Assembly (NCBI GenBank): GCA_028015205.1
Contig: CM051519.1
Span: forward strand, 93,951,539 to 94,015,538
DNA length: 64,000 bases
Direction of reading: 5' to 3'
From: Mytilisepta virgata
Lineage: Eukaryota > Mollusca > Bivalvia > Mytilida > Mytilidae
The translations under genes and the position numbers were made by a program. Under the pieces are notes generated by a model. It was given only the letters and a program-made list of their open reading frames with translations. It did not search any database and was not told the DNA's origin. Within the stretch, counting starts at the first letter, position 1; the number at the start of each line of letters is the position of its first letter. Of this stretch, positions 1-10,699 are shown piece by piece.

Positions 1-25
1 AAAGTTTATTGTTTGTATGTCACAG

Positions 26-109
26 GCAGCTGAATATCTGCAGATGATGGAATCAGAGAGACCAAAAGCCAGTACAACAGTTCTTGATGAAAGTGGCATC
101 ACTAAAGGA
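26..109 (+). CDS. Gelsolin-like 1 exon: end of domain 2
   Basis: 84 nt, 28 codons, phase 0 at both ends; acceptor cacag, donor gtaagt. Corresponds to the 87-nt exon at 55720-55806 of the downstream paralogue (AAEYLQ versus ATQYLQ). Confidence 0.88.
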
Positions 110-3100
110 GTAAGTTAATGAGTAAAATAGGAAATGAAAGAGGGATTGTTTTCTATAGTCACTGTATTCATAGGACAAATACCATATTAGGTTATAGATT
201 ATACACACTTTTTATACGACCGCAAAATTTTTGCGGTCGTATATTGGTATGACGTTGGCGTCATCGTCGTCGTCGTCTGCGTCGTCGTCAGCGTCGTCGT
301 CCGAAGACATTTGGTTTTCGCACTATAACTTTAGTATAAGTTAATAGAAATCTATGAAATTTAAACACAAGGTTTATGACCACAAAAGGAAGGTTGGGAT
401 TGATTTTGGGAGTTTTGGTCCCAACAGTTTAAGAATTAGGGGCCAAAAAAGGGCCCAATAAGCATTTTTCTTGGTTTTCGCACAATAACTCTAGTATAAG
501 TAAACAGAAATCTATGAAATTTTAACACAAGGTTTATGACCACAAAAGGAAGGTTGGGATTGTTTTTGGGAGTTTTGGTCCCAACAGTTTAGGAATTAGG
601 GGCTAAAAAAGGGCCCAAATAAGCCTTTTTCTTGGTTTTTGCACAATAACTTTAGTATAAGTTAATAGAAATCTATGAAATTTAAACACAAGGTTTATGA
701 CCACAAAAGGAAGGTTGGGATTGATTTTGGGAGTTTGGTCCCAACAGTTTAGGAATTAGGGGCCAAAAGGGTGCAAAATTAAACTTTGTTTGATTTCATC
801 GAAAATTGAACTTTTGGGGTTCTTTGATATGCCGAATCTAACCGTGCATTTAGATTCTTAATTTTTGGTCCCATTTTCAAATTGGTCTACATTAAGGTCC
901 AAAGGGTCCAAAATTAAACTTAGTTTGATTTTAACAAAAATTGAATTCTTGGGGTTCTTTGATATGCTGAATCTAAACATGTACTTAGTTTTTTTATTAT
1001 GGGCCCAGTTTTCAAGTTGGTCCAAATCGGGGTCCAAAATTAAACTTTGTTTGATTTCATCGAAAATTGAACTATTGGGGTTCTTTGATATGCCGAATCT
1101 AACCGTGCATTTAGATTCTTAATTTTTGGTCCCGTTTTCAAATTGGTCTACATTAAGGTCCAAAGGGTCCAAAATTAAACTTATTTTGATTTTAACAAAA
1201 ATTTAATTCTTGGGGTTCTTTGATATGCTGAATCTAAACATTTACTTAGTTTTTTTATTATGGGCCCAGTTTTCAAGTTGGTCCAAATCGGGGTCCAAAA
1301 TTAAACTTTGTTTGATTTCATCGAAAATTGAACTATTGGGGTTCTTTGATATGCCGAATCTAACCGTGCATTTAGATTCTTAATTTTTGGTCCCGTTTTC
1401 AAATTGGTCTACATTAAGGTCCAAAGGGTCCAAAATTAAACTTATTTTGATTTTAACAAAAATTTAATTCTTGGGGTTCTTTGATATGCTGAATCTAAAC
1501 ATTTACTTAGTTTTTTTATTATGGGCCCAGTTTTCAAGTTGGTCCAAATCGGGGTCCAAAATTAAACTTTGTTTGATTTCATCGAAAATTGAACTATTGG
1601 GGTTCTTTGATATGCCGAATCTAACCGTGCATTTAGATTCTTAATTTTTGGTCCCGTTTTCAAATTGGTCTACATTAAGGTCCAAAGGGTCCAAAATTAA
1701 ACTTAGTTCTCCACAGCATATTGTATTGCACCAGAAGCAAAAAATTGAATATAAATTCAAATCATATGACCAATTCTAAGTTCTTTATTTCAGTTATTCT
1801 GTGTCAGAAACCTATTATGTGTCAAATATTTGAAGAAATTTTCAATTGCACAGTATTGTGCAATAGCAAGAAATTGATATGTGTGCCCTGTTATCAAAAC
1901 TTTATTATTAACAAATTCCATTGGAAATTTGCCAATATAAAATGTGCTGATGAAGCTTTTTTGTTTTTCTCATCTAAACTGCTTTTAAGTTATGTATATT
2001 TAAAATTTGTCATCCATGACTATGATGTCATTTTCTATTTTAATATGTTATGGTGTATTTAAATGGGCTGTTATGGTTGCAAATTATAAAGAAATGGGGG
2101 TGGGGGGGGGTGTTGAAAACAAAATTAGGGGGGGGGGGTAAATGAGAAATTGGGGAGGGGGTAATTTTTTTCTCATTTCATATTTCATAAATTAAAAAGA
2201 AAATTTCAAATTTTCTTTAGCAAAAAAAGGGGGGGGGGGGGTTACAATAAATTTTATTGTTTTTTGTTTTTTTTTTGCACAAAAGCTAAAAAAAGGGGTA
2301 AATTATTTTTTTTTGGGGGGGGGGGGGTTGCAATTCTCCACAGCATATTGTATTGCACAAGAAGCAAAAAATTGAATATAAATTGAAATCATATGACCAA
2401 TTCTAAGTTCTTTGATTTCAGTTATTCTATGTCAGAAACCTATTATGTGTCAAATATTTGAAGAAATTTTCAATTGCACAGTATTGTGCAATAGCAAGAA
2501 ATTGATATGTGTGCCCAATTTTAAATTTTAAATTGGTTATTTCTGATTTATATATAAAAACAAATAATACTGATATGGTTTGAATAGGTAAATTAAAAAT
2601 TTTTAAGTTCTTAGACAACATTCATTCTGTGTCAGAAACCTATGCTGTGTCAAATATTTATTCACAATCCAAATTCAGTATTGTACCAAGCTTGAATGTT
2701 GTGTTCATAAATGCCCCAACTATTCAGGGTTCGACATCTGCGGTCGTATCTAGCTGCGCCCAGCGGAGCATTTTATTTACCTCTAGAAAAAAATCTAGGG
2801 GTGCGTATTATGCAGTACAACAGGCCTAGTAGACATTTTTTCTGGCAACTTTTCACGTCAGTTCAACTGTACAACCAACTTCCTACATACGACTGGTTGC
2901 CACCATTGCAGACGTTTCACACCCTTACTGGATAAATGGTGACCGATACCAACAATCGAAATGAAAATTCCTACCAGTAATAACAACATTAACGGTAATA
3001 AAGACAATGAACGTGTATTCCCACGATTCATAATTTTCTGACCGCCATTTTTCTTTGCATTGGGTGGGGTTGACTGTTTCCCGGGATAATATATGTATTT

Positions 3101-6100
3101 TTTATTCAGAACTATACCGGTATCAGATCAAGGTAAATAGAATTGCTTAGTCAATTGTTACTATGAAATGATAAAAATATATGAAAAAATTGTCGACATC
3201 GTAGTGAAATTTTAAATTATGGTGGAAACAACAATTTGTTTCGTATTCGATTTTGAAATTGGCGATTCACAGTTGATTTCCGTAGTCAGTAAGTCAAGTT
3301 TTTCCCCCCGAAAATGACAAAAAACACCGATCTCATGACGATCAAAATTAGGATTTTGTTTCCGAAATATCCATGAGTATTGTATAGTTACACAACGATC
3401 TCCTGACGATCACAGCTTTGACTTTGTTGCCAAAAAGTCCCTGTGTATTATCTGGTAGAACTAAATTTTTTCCCTCGATTTTAGAGCCTGAAAAGGGGTG
3501 TGTATTATCTACTACAACCAAATACGGTACCTTTAATTTTTTACTCTGCATAATTTCATTATATCAAATAAGTAACATTTTAATTATTTTTACAGTGTTC
3601 TATCATAGACCTTTTGGACTGTTGGACAGGCAATGATCTGTTGGCCATCTGTCTGTATTTAATTAGTTGATAAAGTCACGCCCACAAACTGTTTTTTTTT
3701 CTCAATATAAAAGGTATAACAAAACATGACAGAGTTCTCGAGCAACAGCTGCTTTGTTTGACCCCCAGACTCTTAGTGTTCAGCCTGCAGCTTCAGGTAA
3801 CAGTTTGTTTTTTGAGTGAAACAAAACAGCTGTTGTCTTCAAATCAGTTGCACAATATATCTTCATTCAAAGTAGCTAGATGTTAGTATTAGTGTTGGAA
3901 GACAGTCAAAATAATTTTTATATCTAGATTTTCTGCAGTGTTTGTTTGTCATTTTACCACACCGTAAGCAGTAAAGATTATGAATAGTTATATTGGATTA
4001 CGCAGTATTAATATCTTGATATCCTACGAAACAGAGTTTAGGAAAATATATATGTCATTTCCATTTATTACTGAAAATTAAATTTTCATATCCATCATTA
4101 ATTAAGTTACATATATTCAACAAACTGTTTACAATTTTGCAGTGTAAAAATCTTTAGTTTTATTTAGTAAGAACCATGTTTTCTTCCGTGTATGAGAGTA
4201 CTGGAATAATTGTCACTGATATCGTAATGGTTTGGTTGATAAATAATGAGATTATTGTTATATTTTATAGCATCGTTTCTACGAGGCAATTCCAGAGGGT
4301 GACGCTGACGAAGTGGACTCTGATGATGAAGAGGATAGTGATGATGAGAAAAAATTGTTGAGGTGCAAAATATATATTATATTTATAGTGAAAATGTGTT
4401 ATGTGTTTTGGGCGATTTAACTAACATTGTGCTTTGGTTTTTAGACAGTGGGTGAAATTAGGCTAAAATCTCGGAAAAGTATTCCTCAGCCTCTTCATTA
4501 TAAGAGATTTGTAGCTTGATATGAATGCAATAATGTGGGGAGGACTGACTCTTGCACCAGTATGTTGTCAGATTTTCTTTTTATTTAAAGTCTAACCTGT
4601 TATGTGTCAAGCATACTCATGCCAAAACATTTGTTTTCAAGCAGACTTAGTTTGTCCCCATTCAGATGTTTACCTTTCGACTTACTTTTAACATCAAACT
4701 CTGCAAAGCTTTATTCCAATTAACTCTTATAACAATTAAATGTTTTGTAGATTGTCTGACGCTGGAGGATCAATTCAGTTTTCTGAGGTAAAGTCAGGAG
4801 ATGTTGCAATGGATGATTTAGGTGAAGATGTAAGTAATTTCATATGTGTATGTAATGTATACATCTTCTAAATAATTTTTTAACAGTAAGTATGTATAAT
4901 CAAGTTTTGGATTATTTTCCTAAAATAAAGTTATTTCACACATGTACAATGTATATCATTATTCCATTGATTACCCGTTGATGTAAGTATTAACAGAAAA
5001 TAGACACACTTGGCCTATATGTCATGGTGATCTGATCTGAATAGAATCAGTGTCATGACATGTTAGAAAAAGACAGTTCCTATTTCCTGACATTACACTT
5101 ACAGAGAATTATAAATTTTATGGAATTTGGAGTATTGGCAACACATTTGATTAATTTTCATGAGGTGATATATATTATATTATATTATAAATTATATTTC
5201 ACTCCTATCCATTTTAAATGTTATGTGTAATAATCATCAGTCTCCATGTTGATTGAATAATTACAATGAAAACTTTTTAAATTGATGTATGCCCTGGTTT
5301 ATGTGTCGCCTGCGTAACGCATGGTCACATAGGGATCGCTTTCTGTCGTCTTGCGTCGTCACACTTTTCTTCTATCCTCAACTACTCGTAAACCGCTCAA
5401 AGGAATTTGATGAAACTTTCTCTGTGCATTAACCTTTATGCACAGGTGTACATATATATTTCATTTTAAGAAAATTTTAATTTTTTTTTTGGAAAAATTG
5501 ACATTTTTGCAAAAAAAGAGGGGGGGGGCAAAACCTCTATCCTCAACTACTCCATAACTGCTCAAAGGAATTTGATGAAACGTTCTCTGTGCATTAACCT
5601 TTATGCACAGGTGTGCATATATATTTCATTTTTAGAAAATTTTAATATCTTTTGTAAAAATTGATATCTGCAGGCGACACATGTCTTGCTTGGAAGACTC
5701 ACACATTTTTTCTACAGGGCTAGGTCTACATGAAAAGGAACTGATGTGAATTTTGATTTTTCAGGATGTATTTGTTTTGGATACTAAGAATGAATTGTTT
5801 GTATGGGTTGGTGCTAAGGCTTCTGTTGATGAACTAATGTGAATTTTGATTTTTCAGGATGTATTTGTGTTGGATACTAAGAATGAATTGTTTGTATGGG
5901 TTGGTGCTAAGGCTTCTGTTGATGAACTGATGTGAATTTTTGTTTTTCAGGATGTATTTGTGTTGGATACCAAGAATGAATTGTTTGTATGGGTTGGTGC
6001 TAAGGCTTCTGTTGATGAAAAGAGAAATGGAATGGGATATGCTCATGTAAGTTACTACAAACAAATGTATATTTTTGTAAATGTGTTCTGTTACAGTGAT

Positions 6101-7169
6101 AAAACTATAAAGTATAAAATATTTTTGATGTTGAAATTAATGAAAGTGCTGGTCTAGTTGGGACCAACTTTTGATGGAGTGGCCCCTTTCAAAATTTTTA
6201 TCATACACTGTAGGTCAAGACCTGATGTACCAGTGTAACAACCATTACTAAAAAATTTAAATCTGTCAAAACATATTTCAAAATTTTCTTAATATAATTA
6301 TTACGGACCTTATTTATGAAAAATTATTAAAAAAACAAATTAAATTCCTTTGAAACTATAAAGAGTATGCTGGAATAGTCCTCAAATGGTTTTCATGTAA
6401 ATTACTATTAAGTAAGTTTGCATTTAGTTACCAGGTATGTGATACAGGCCCCAGTAAGCCTCTACTTTATTATTTTGAATTTTTTATATATCGAATATTG
6501 TGTATTAAGTTTTTTCATATGTTTTTCTAAAGAAAAAAAAGTGTTCGCATATCTTTGTGGTTTGGCCTGTTACTACTTTTTGAAAGCTATACAGCTAACT
6601 ATAAATGTTATCACCATATTTCAATCTGTTCTGATGCTGTTACATTGAGGAATAATGCATTCATTTTCATACTTAACATTACTATTTATAAAGAAGATAC
6701 ATGACAATTTGAAAATGTTGATTTCAGACAATTAAGAAATTCATGCCTTAAAGGGCACCTCTATATAGCAAATCACTGTCTATAAAGGTCACTGTGAAAA
6801 TGTCCCAGTTATGAGCAAAACTTGTAAAGTTAACCTCTGTATAAAGGACACCTGCTCATAAAGGGCACATATCTTTTGTTCTATGGGTGCCCCTTATACA
6901 CAGGTTTGACTGTAGTATTAAAATTATGGATAAAAGATTTTGTAGATGTTATTTTCCTCCTCCTAGCACCCAATCACCTGTTATAGATTTAGTTACATCC
7001 ATCCTCAATTTAATATCTGTCTTCTGACATCCTTGCATCTTCAATTTATGAATTAACATTCTTTTTATTACAGAGATACTTAATGGACAAAGCTCGCCAT
7101 TATAAACCAGTCTCAGTTGTCAGTGAAAAAGTTGGAAAGGACAGAATCGAAGTAGCATTAACAGCCTAG
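26..7169 (+). CDS. Gelsolin-like protein 1, 3' part (five exons, start outside window)
   Basis: C-terminal 148 residues of a gelsolin-family actin-binding protein; such proteins sever and cap actin filaments in the cytoplasm under Ca2+ control. Exons by my reading: 26-109, 4271-4362, 4751-4829, 5951-6046, 7074-7169 (stop TAG 7167-7169). Intron phases are 0, 2, 0, 0 and all junctions are GT-AG. The first exon is the end of gelsolin domain 2 (AAEYLQMMES...). Exon 2 starts HRFYEAIPEG and carries a very acidic linker. Exons 3-5 form domain 3, with the diagnostic core DVFVLDTKNELFVWVGAKAS followed by DEKRNGMGYAH. The C-terminus is short (...RIEVALTA), so the protein ends after domain 3 as in severin/fragmin-type proteins rather than six-domain gelsolin. 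It is a paralogue of the gene at 46538-62994. One exon has a triplicated 5' part (5765-6046). Family call is firm; the number of upstream domains is inferred from the paralogue. Confidence 0.92.
311..765. repeat. Tandem repeat, ~160-bp unit, about 3 copies
   Basis: Units begin TTGGTTTTCGCAC at 311, 471 and (variant) 632. Each carries 'gaaggttgggattg' and 'ttaggaattaggggc'. Preceded by a CGTCGT-type microsatellite at about 255-302. Confidence 0.9.
770..1707. repeat. Tandem repeat, 261-bp unit, about 3.6 copies
   Basis: The marker GCCGAATCTAACCGTGCATT recurs at 831, 1092, 1353 and 1614, giving an exact 261-bp period. Each unit is itself a diverged dimer of about 130 bp ('gatatgccgaatc' / 'gatatgctgaatc'). 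Because 261 is a multiple of three, spurious open frames run across units. Confidence 0.93.
1707..2515. repeat. ~180-bp direct repeat pair flanking G-rich DNA
   Basis: 1707-1888 and 2334-2515 are near-identical (both begin CTCCACAGCATATTGTATTG and end GATATGTGTGCCC). A third partial copy starts at about 2619. Between them lies unrelated sequence and a run of long G tracts. Confidence 0.88.
2095..2330. repeat. Cluster of long G tracts
   Basis: At least five runs of 7-14 G on the + (coding) strand within 240 bp, separated by T- and A-rich spacers; G-quadruplex potential is high in both this DNA strand and the pre-mRNA. Confidence 0.85.
2788..4270. other. Intron sequence, no gene recognised
   Basis: Single-copy-looking AT-rich intron of gelsolin-like 1. 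A 48-nt in-frame segment at 3749-3796 is bounded by AG and GT but has no pyrimidine tract and no counterpart in the paralogue, so it is not called an exon. Confidence 0.6.
4271..4362 (+). CDS. Gelsolin-like 1 exon: acidic interdomain linker
   Basis: 92 nt, phase 0 in and phase 2 out. Encodes HRFYEAIPEG followed by a stretch in which most residues are Asp/Glu, then KKLL. Corresponds to the 98-nt exon 55978-56075 of the paralogue, which is also strongly acidic. Confidence 0.9.
4751..4829 (+). CDS. Gelsolin-like 1 exon: start of domain 3
   Basis: 79 nt, starts in phase 2 (completes an Arg codon) and ends in phase 0: RLSDAGGSIQFSEV..., ending DDLGED. Same size and phases as 58146-58224 of the paralogue. 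Confidence 0.9.
5301..5705. mobile_element. HINE-like element, family F
   Basis: 5' end ATGTGTCGCCTGC (5301-5313) is matched by a perfect 13-bp inverted copy at 5670-5682. That copy is followed at once by a hairpin GTCTT...AAGAC at 5683-5698. The 5' end also folds on itself (GCG-TAA-CGC at its centre, 5301-5330). The core holds two copies of a ~170-bp segment ('atcctcaactactc...tgtgcattaacctttatgcacagg'). It lies in the intron before the triplicated exon. Confidence 0.6.
5765..6046 (+). repeat. 93-bp tandem triplication of a gelsolin-like 1 exon 5' part with its acceptor
   Basis: The acceptor plus first 23 codons of the domain-3 exon occur three times with an exact 93-bp period: exonic starts at 5765, 5858 and 5951, each preceded by a T-rich TTTTTCAG. 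Copies differ at only a few bases. Only the third copy runs on to KRNGMGYAH and the donor at 6047. Copies 1 and 2 read into DELM and a TGA in the same frame. Confidence 0.95.
5951..6046 (+). CDS. Gelsolin-like 1 exon: domain 3 core
   Basis: 96 nt, phase 0 at both ends. Uses the third of three near-identical acceptors, because only this start gives an open frame to the donor. Core motif FVWVGAKAS, then DEKRNGMGYAH. Paralogous exon 62138-62233 is also 96 nt. Confidence 0.92.
7074..7169 (+). CDS. Gelsolin-like 1 terminal coding exon
   Basis: 96 nt including the stop codon. Begins RYLMDKARHYKP and ends RIEVALTA then TAG. Same length as the terminal exon of the paralogue (62899-62994). Confidence 0.92.
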   Translation, partial: RYLMDKARHYKPVSVVSEKVGKDRIEVALTA

Positions 7170-7843
7170 ACATTATACCATTTATTATAGCTATATTACC
7201 CTTGTAGTTAGCTTGTGCATTTATAAACACTATTTTTGGTTGTTAAAAATTTTGATGTAGGTCAACTTGATGTTATATTACTAACCTCTGCCAGGTGGTG
7301 TAAGCAGAGTTGCTAATAGGTGCAATAGTTTTTTTTCCAAAATAGACATTTTTATTTACTACCGTGTAAATTTGCATAGAAATTAAGTTTTAGTTTATAA
7401 TGTGCTACTGCAGCTAGATGAGAAAAAAAAATTATAGAAATCTTTCTGCTTCAGTCTACTTGTTTATTTTTTATTATTGTTTTGTTTTTCTGTTATTATT
7501 TATATTGGACCAACTTTTATTTATATAAAAATCTTTAAATGATTAAGCGGCATTTTGCAGCAAACTTAAAAAAAAACTGACTTTTAACCACATTATAATT
7601 TTGACCTTGGGAAAATTGTAAAAAATTCTATTGTAATTTCATTAGTGTCTATTGATATATATTTTTCCTTTGTAAAAGAAAAAAATGAGATTTATTTACA
7701 CTCAACTGGTGAGAAGTGTCATTTGTTGCAAAAATATTCATTTTTTCAATTTTGTTTTTTATATATTTTTTGGTAATTACAGATATGTCTTTATAGTTTA
7801 AATATCGTTTTTTTTACTAACGGTCTTTGTGATACTAAATAAA
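7170..7843 (+). terminator. 3' UTR and candidate poly(A) signal of gelsolin-like 1
   Basis: AT-rich sequence after the stop codon; AATAAA at 7838-7843 is the first clear signal, followed by a T-rich stretch. Another AATAAA at 8527-8532 could serve a longer 3' UTR. No cleavage site can be read directly. Confidence 0.5.
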
Positions 7844-8699
7844 ATTTATTTATTTCTATTTTTTTTTGTAATTGTTTAATAAGTGCAATAATAGAACCTT
7901 GTAATCTATTTGTTCATTTCTGTAATTTTATATGCAAACAATTGATAATGCATATTTACAGTAAGTGTCTTCTTGTTTTTGAATATCAATATGGTGCTTT
8001 TTGAAAACTCATTTCGTGTTCCACACTGAGGCCATGTACAAAAGTTAGAAATGAATAGAAAATTATTCACAAATTAAGTAACAAACATTTCTAAGTTATA
8101 ACCAGTGGCCCAGTAGTAGAAATAGATGAAAAAGGTGTTTTGTGTTAAAATTCTGTGAATTAATACAGGAAATTGTTCTTTAACCAAGTATGTTAGCAAA
8201 AGAATATCACAAGTACGTTCAACATGTGTATGTACAAATTAGCTGGGATAACAAGCAGCTCCTCCTTGACTCTTGAACCAATACTAGTATGTGACAATGC
8301 TGGTAAGGGACAACATTCTTGAATTTAGAGTAGGATGTTGGAATTTGGAAATGACTTTTTCAGAACGACCATTCATATAAAAAAAAAATTAAGATGTTGA
8401 GCAGTCTAAAGATAAATAAAACAAACAGAAAAAAAAAAAACATCAGTTAAAAGTAAAAGATCTTTTGTTGTTCTTTTTATTTTTTGAAAATTTGATCACA
8501 AGCTGTGTTGCAAAATTGTTTTTTGTAATAAAGAAGAAATCTGTTAAATTAGCAGTAAAAACATTTATTTTAAAAGTTAATTATTAACATAAACATTTGA
8601 CCTTATGCCTAGATGTTTGATCATGCAGAGACAACAACATTTTTAGCAAAATTGTTGGCAACAGATATGTTAGGGAAGGGTGATCTAATTAAAACTTGA

Positions 8700-8775
8700 G
8701 GGTTATAAAGTATTTTATTGATTGATTAAATATTGTTTAACGCCGAGTTGGCGATATTACAGCCAATATCACGGC
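8700..8775. repeat. Dispersed repeat fragment (SINE-tail-like)
   Basis: 'ttgattgattaaatattg' followed by TTTAACGCC and a short palindrome around 'ggcgatattacagcc'. It resembles the 3' part of mollusc SINEs; no tRNA-like head is present. Confidence 0.35.
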
Positions 8776-9084
8776 GATGCAGTATTATAAAAATTATCTA
8801 AATAATTGAATCTCTTGTATAAATACCTATGTGAGTACATGTATTATCATTCTATTACAAATCTTTTTATAATGATTTACATTGTTAGGAAGGGCATTTA
8901 AACAATTTAGTAAGAGCATGCATCAATGCTGCTTCAGTGTATTTTGAAACTAAAGATAAAAGTTACAGAAATAAACCGTACTTGTGCACAGTATTTTTAT
9001 GTTTTATTGCCCCCTTCCAATTCCAAAATTTGTGTTCTATAGAATTTACATTTCCATAATTTTGTCATTCTGCATTCTTCTACA

Positions 9085-9415
9085 GTTCAAGGGAACAATG
9101 AGTGGTGACATGACGTGAGACTTGCTGCCCATTGCTCAATATTAAACTCTGTTCAAGGGAACATAGAGTGGTGACATGATGTGAGACCTGCTATGCATTG
9201 CTCAATATTAAATACTGTTCAAGGGAACATTGAGTGGTGACATGATGTAAGACTTGCTGCCCATTGCTCAATATTAAATTAAATAGGGAACATTGAGTGG
9301 TGACATAATGTGAGACTTGCTGCCCATTGCTCAATATTAAATACTGTTCAAGGGAACATTGAGTGGTGACATGATGTGAGACTTGCTGCCCATTGCTCAA
9401 TATTAAATTAAATAA
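9085..9415. repeat. Minisatellite, 66-bp unit, 5 copies
   Basis: Units beginning GTTCAAGGGAACA start at 9085, 9151, 9217 and 9345, with a copy lacking that start at about 9285. All contain GAGTGGTGACAT and GCCCATTGCTCAATATTAAA (one copy varies). 66 bp is 22 codons, which explains an apparent repetitive open frame on the - strand. Confidence 0.93.
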
Positions 9416-9800
9416 TAATTTAAAATGGCAGTGGTTCCTCCATCGAAAAATATGAGATAAACTATTTCAAACTAGCTTTTTAAAAGAATGAGGGTATTTT
9501 CAATGATTAAAATGGGTACCCTCTGATTTGTTCTTCAACCTTTTGGATAGTTGTTTTGGTTTTCAACATTTTAGGCCTTGAGCACAACTGATGAGTGCTA
9601 TTCCCATATGGAGATTAACATAGAAACCGAATTTTACCGATACTTTGCATTCAGGAATAAGGGAGAGTAACCCTATTGATGTTGAGATCAGTAGGCCAAA
9701 TTCAAGGTTTCTGGTACTAAAAGTTTTGATATTATAATGTGTTTACATAATTGAAAAAGAAATAGATAAGTACTATATAATATGAAGATCTACTAAACTC

Positions 9801-9955
9801 AAGTCACTCTGTACTAATCATGATATGACCCAGCAATAAGTCACCCTGTACTAATAATATGACCCAGCAAAAACATCACTGTACTAATGATAATATGACC
9901 CAGCAAAAACAAGTCACTCTGTACAAATCATAATATGACCCAGCAAATCTCAAGT
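9801..9955. repeat. Minisatellite, ~36-bp unit, 4 copies
   Basis: Imperfect units of the form GTCACTCTGTACTAAT ... ATATGACCCAGCAA between about 9801 and 9955. Confidence 0.85.
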
Positions 9956-10699
9956 CAAATGAAAGTAGCAAATATTCTTGTAATTCACATCATCTCAACT
10001 TATTTTTTTTTCAATCAAGTTCGCGGTTTAAATTATATGCTTGTTTTTACTCCCCCACTGGGAGTTTTGATAGGAGTCTGTCATAATATGACAAGTGCCG
10101 TCACATTAACAATGCTGTCTCGAATCAGGAAAAAGAAAAAATCAGCTACAGAAGTTTCAAAAGCCTAGATGATGAAGCTCTTAATGAGGATCTTGTCAAT
10201 ATAAAAATATATGAATATAAATGAGTGCTACCAAACTTTTGAGAATGAGATATCAAATGTTTTGAGAAACACGTACCACCAAAAACTATGTACAGGAAAC
10301 AAAATCAAGTACCATGTAGGAACAGGGAACTGAGAAAAGCTATTTATAAGAAGAAAATATATTATTCTGAATTTTGGAAAACCCTAACCCTAACTATTAA
10401 GATAAATCTGTGGTTGAAACTAATCTTTTTTGCAATTCACTTATTGAATAAGTATATCATTTCTTTGAAGTTTCAAAACTCACTTAAAAATTGATACAAT
10501 TTCACAGAAAGTCTTAGTGAAGGATCATACATATGTCAGAATATCCACAGGCACTCGACAACTGGACAGGACCTAGTTTGTCCTGTCCTGTCCTGCTTGA
10601 CAACAAATATTCAGGGCGTCCTACACAGCAGTACAATCTATTTCCGTGTTACAGGTCCAACTTATCCCGCTATTTTAAAAGTGTGTTGCCACCTCTTGG

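Larger units (their letters stand above)
214..2787. mobile_element. HINE-like element, family G, with minisatellite core
   Basis: Starts with a perfect hairpin at 214-242 (arm ATACGACCGCAAA). The same arm sequence reappears inverted at 2739-2749 (TGCGGTCGTAT), followed by a GC-rich hairpin at about 2752-2770. The interior is almost entirely tandem repeats and G-runs. The layout (palindromic 5' end, subterminal inverted copy, 3' hairpin, tandem core) matches Helentron-associated non-autonomous elements. It lies in the first visible intron of gelsolin-like 1. The exact 3' end is uncertain. Confidence 0.6.

Noticed and set aside
865..1122. 85-codon open frame and its like across 770-1700
   Set aside because: Product of the 261-bp tandem repeat (multiple of three); no start context, splice signal or known protein.
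3749..3796. Possible 48-nt cassette exon in gelsolin-like 1
   Set aside because: In frame and bounded by AG/GT, but lacks a pyrimidine tract and has no counterpart in the paralogue, where the two flanking exons are adjacent.
5834..6064. 76-codon open frame on - across the exon triplication
   Set aside because: Antisense shadow of the 93-bp repeat.
9191..9400. Repetitive protein on - (22-residue period)
   Set aside because: Translation of the 66-bp minisatellite, with no supporting gene structure.
10379..10396. Telomeric repeat
   Set aside because: Only about two and a half CCCTAA-type units; too short to indicate an interstitial telomere.
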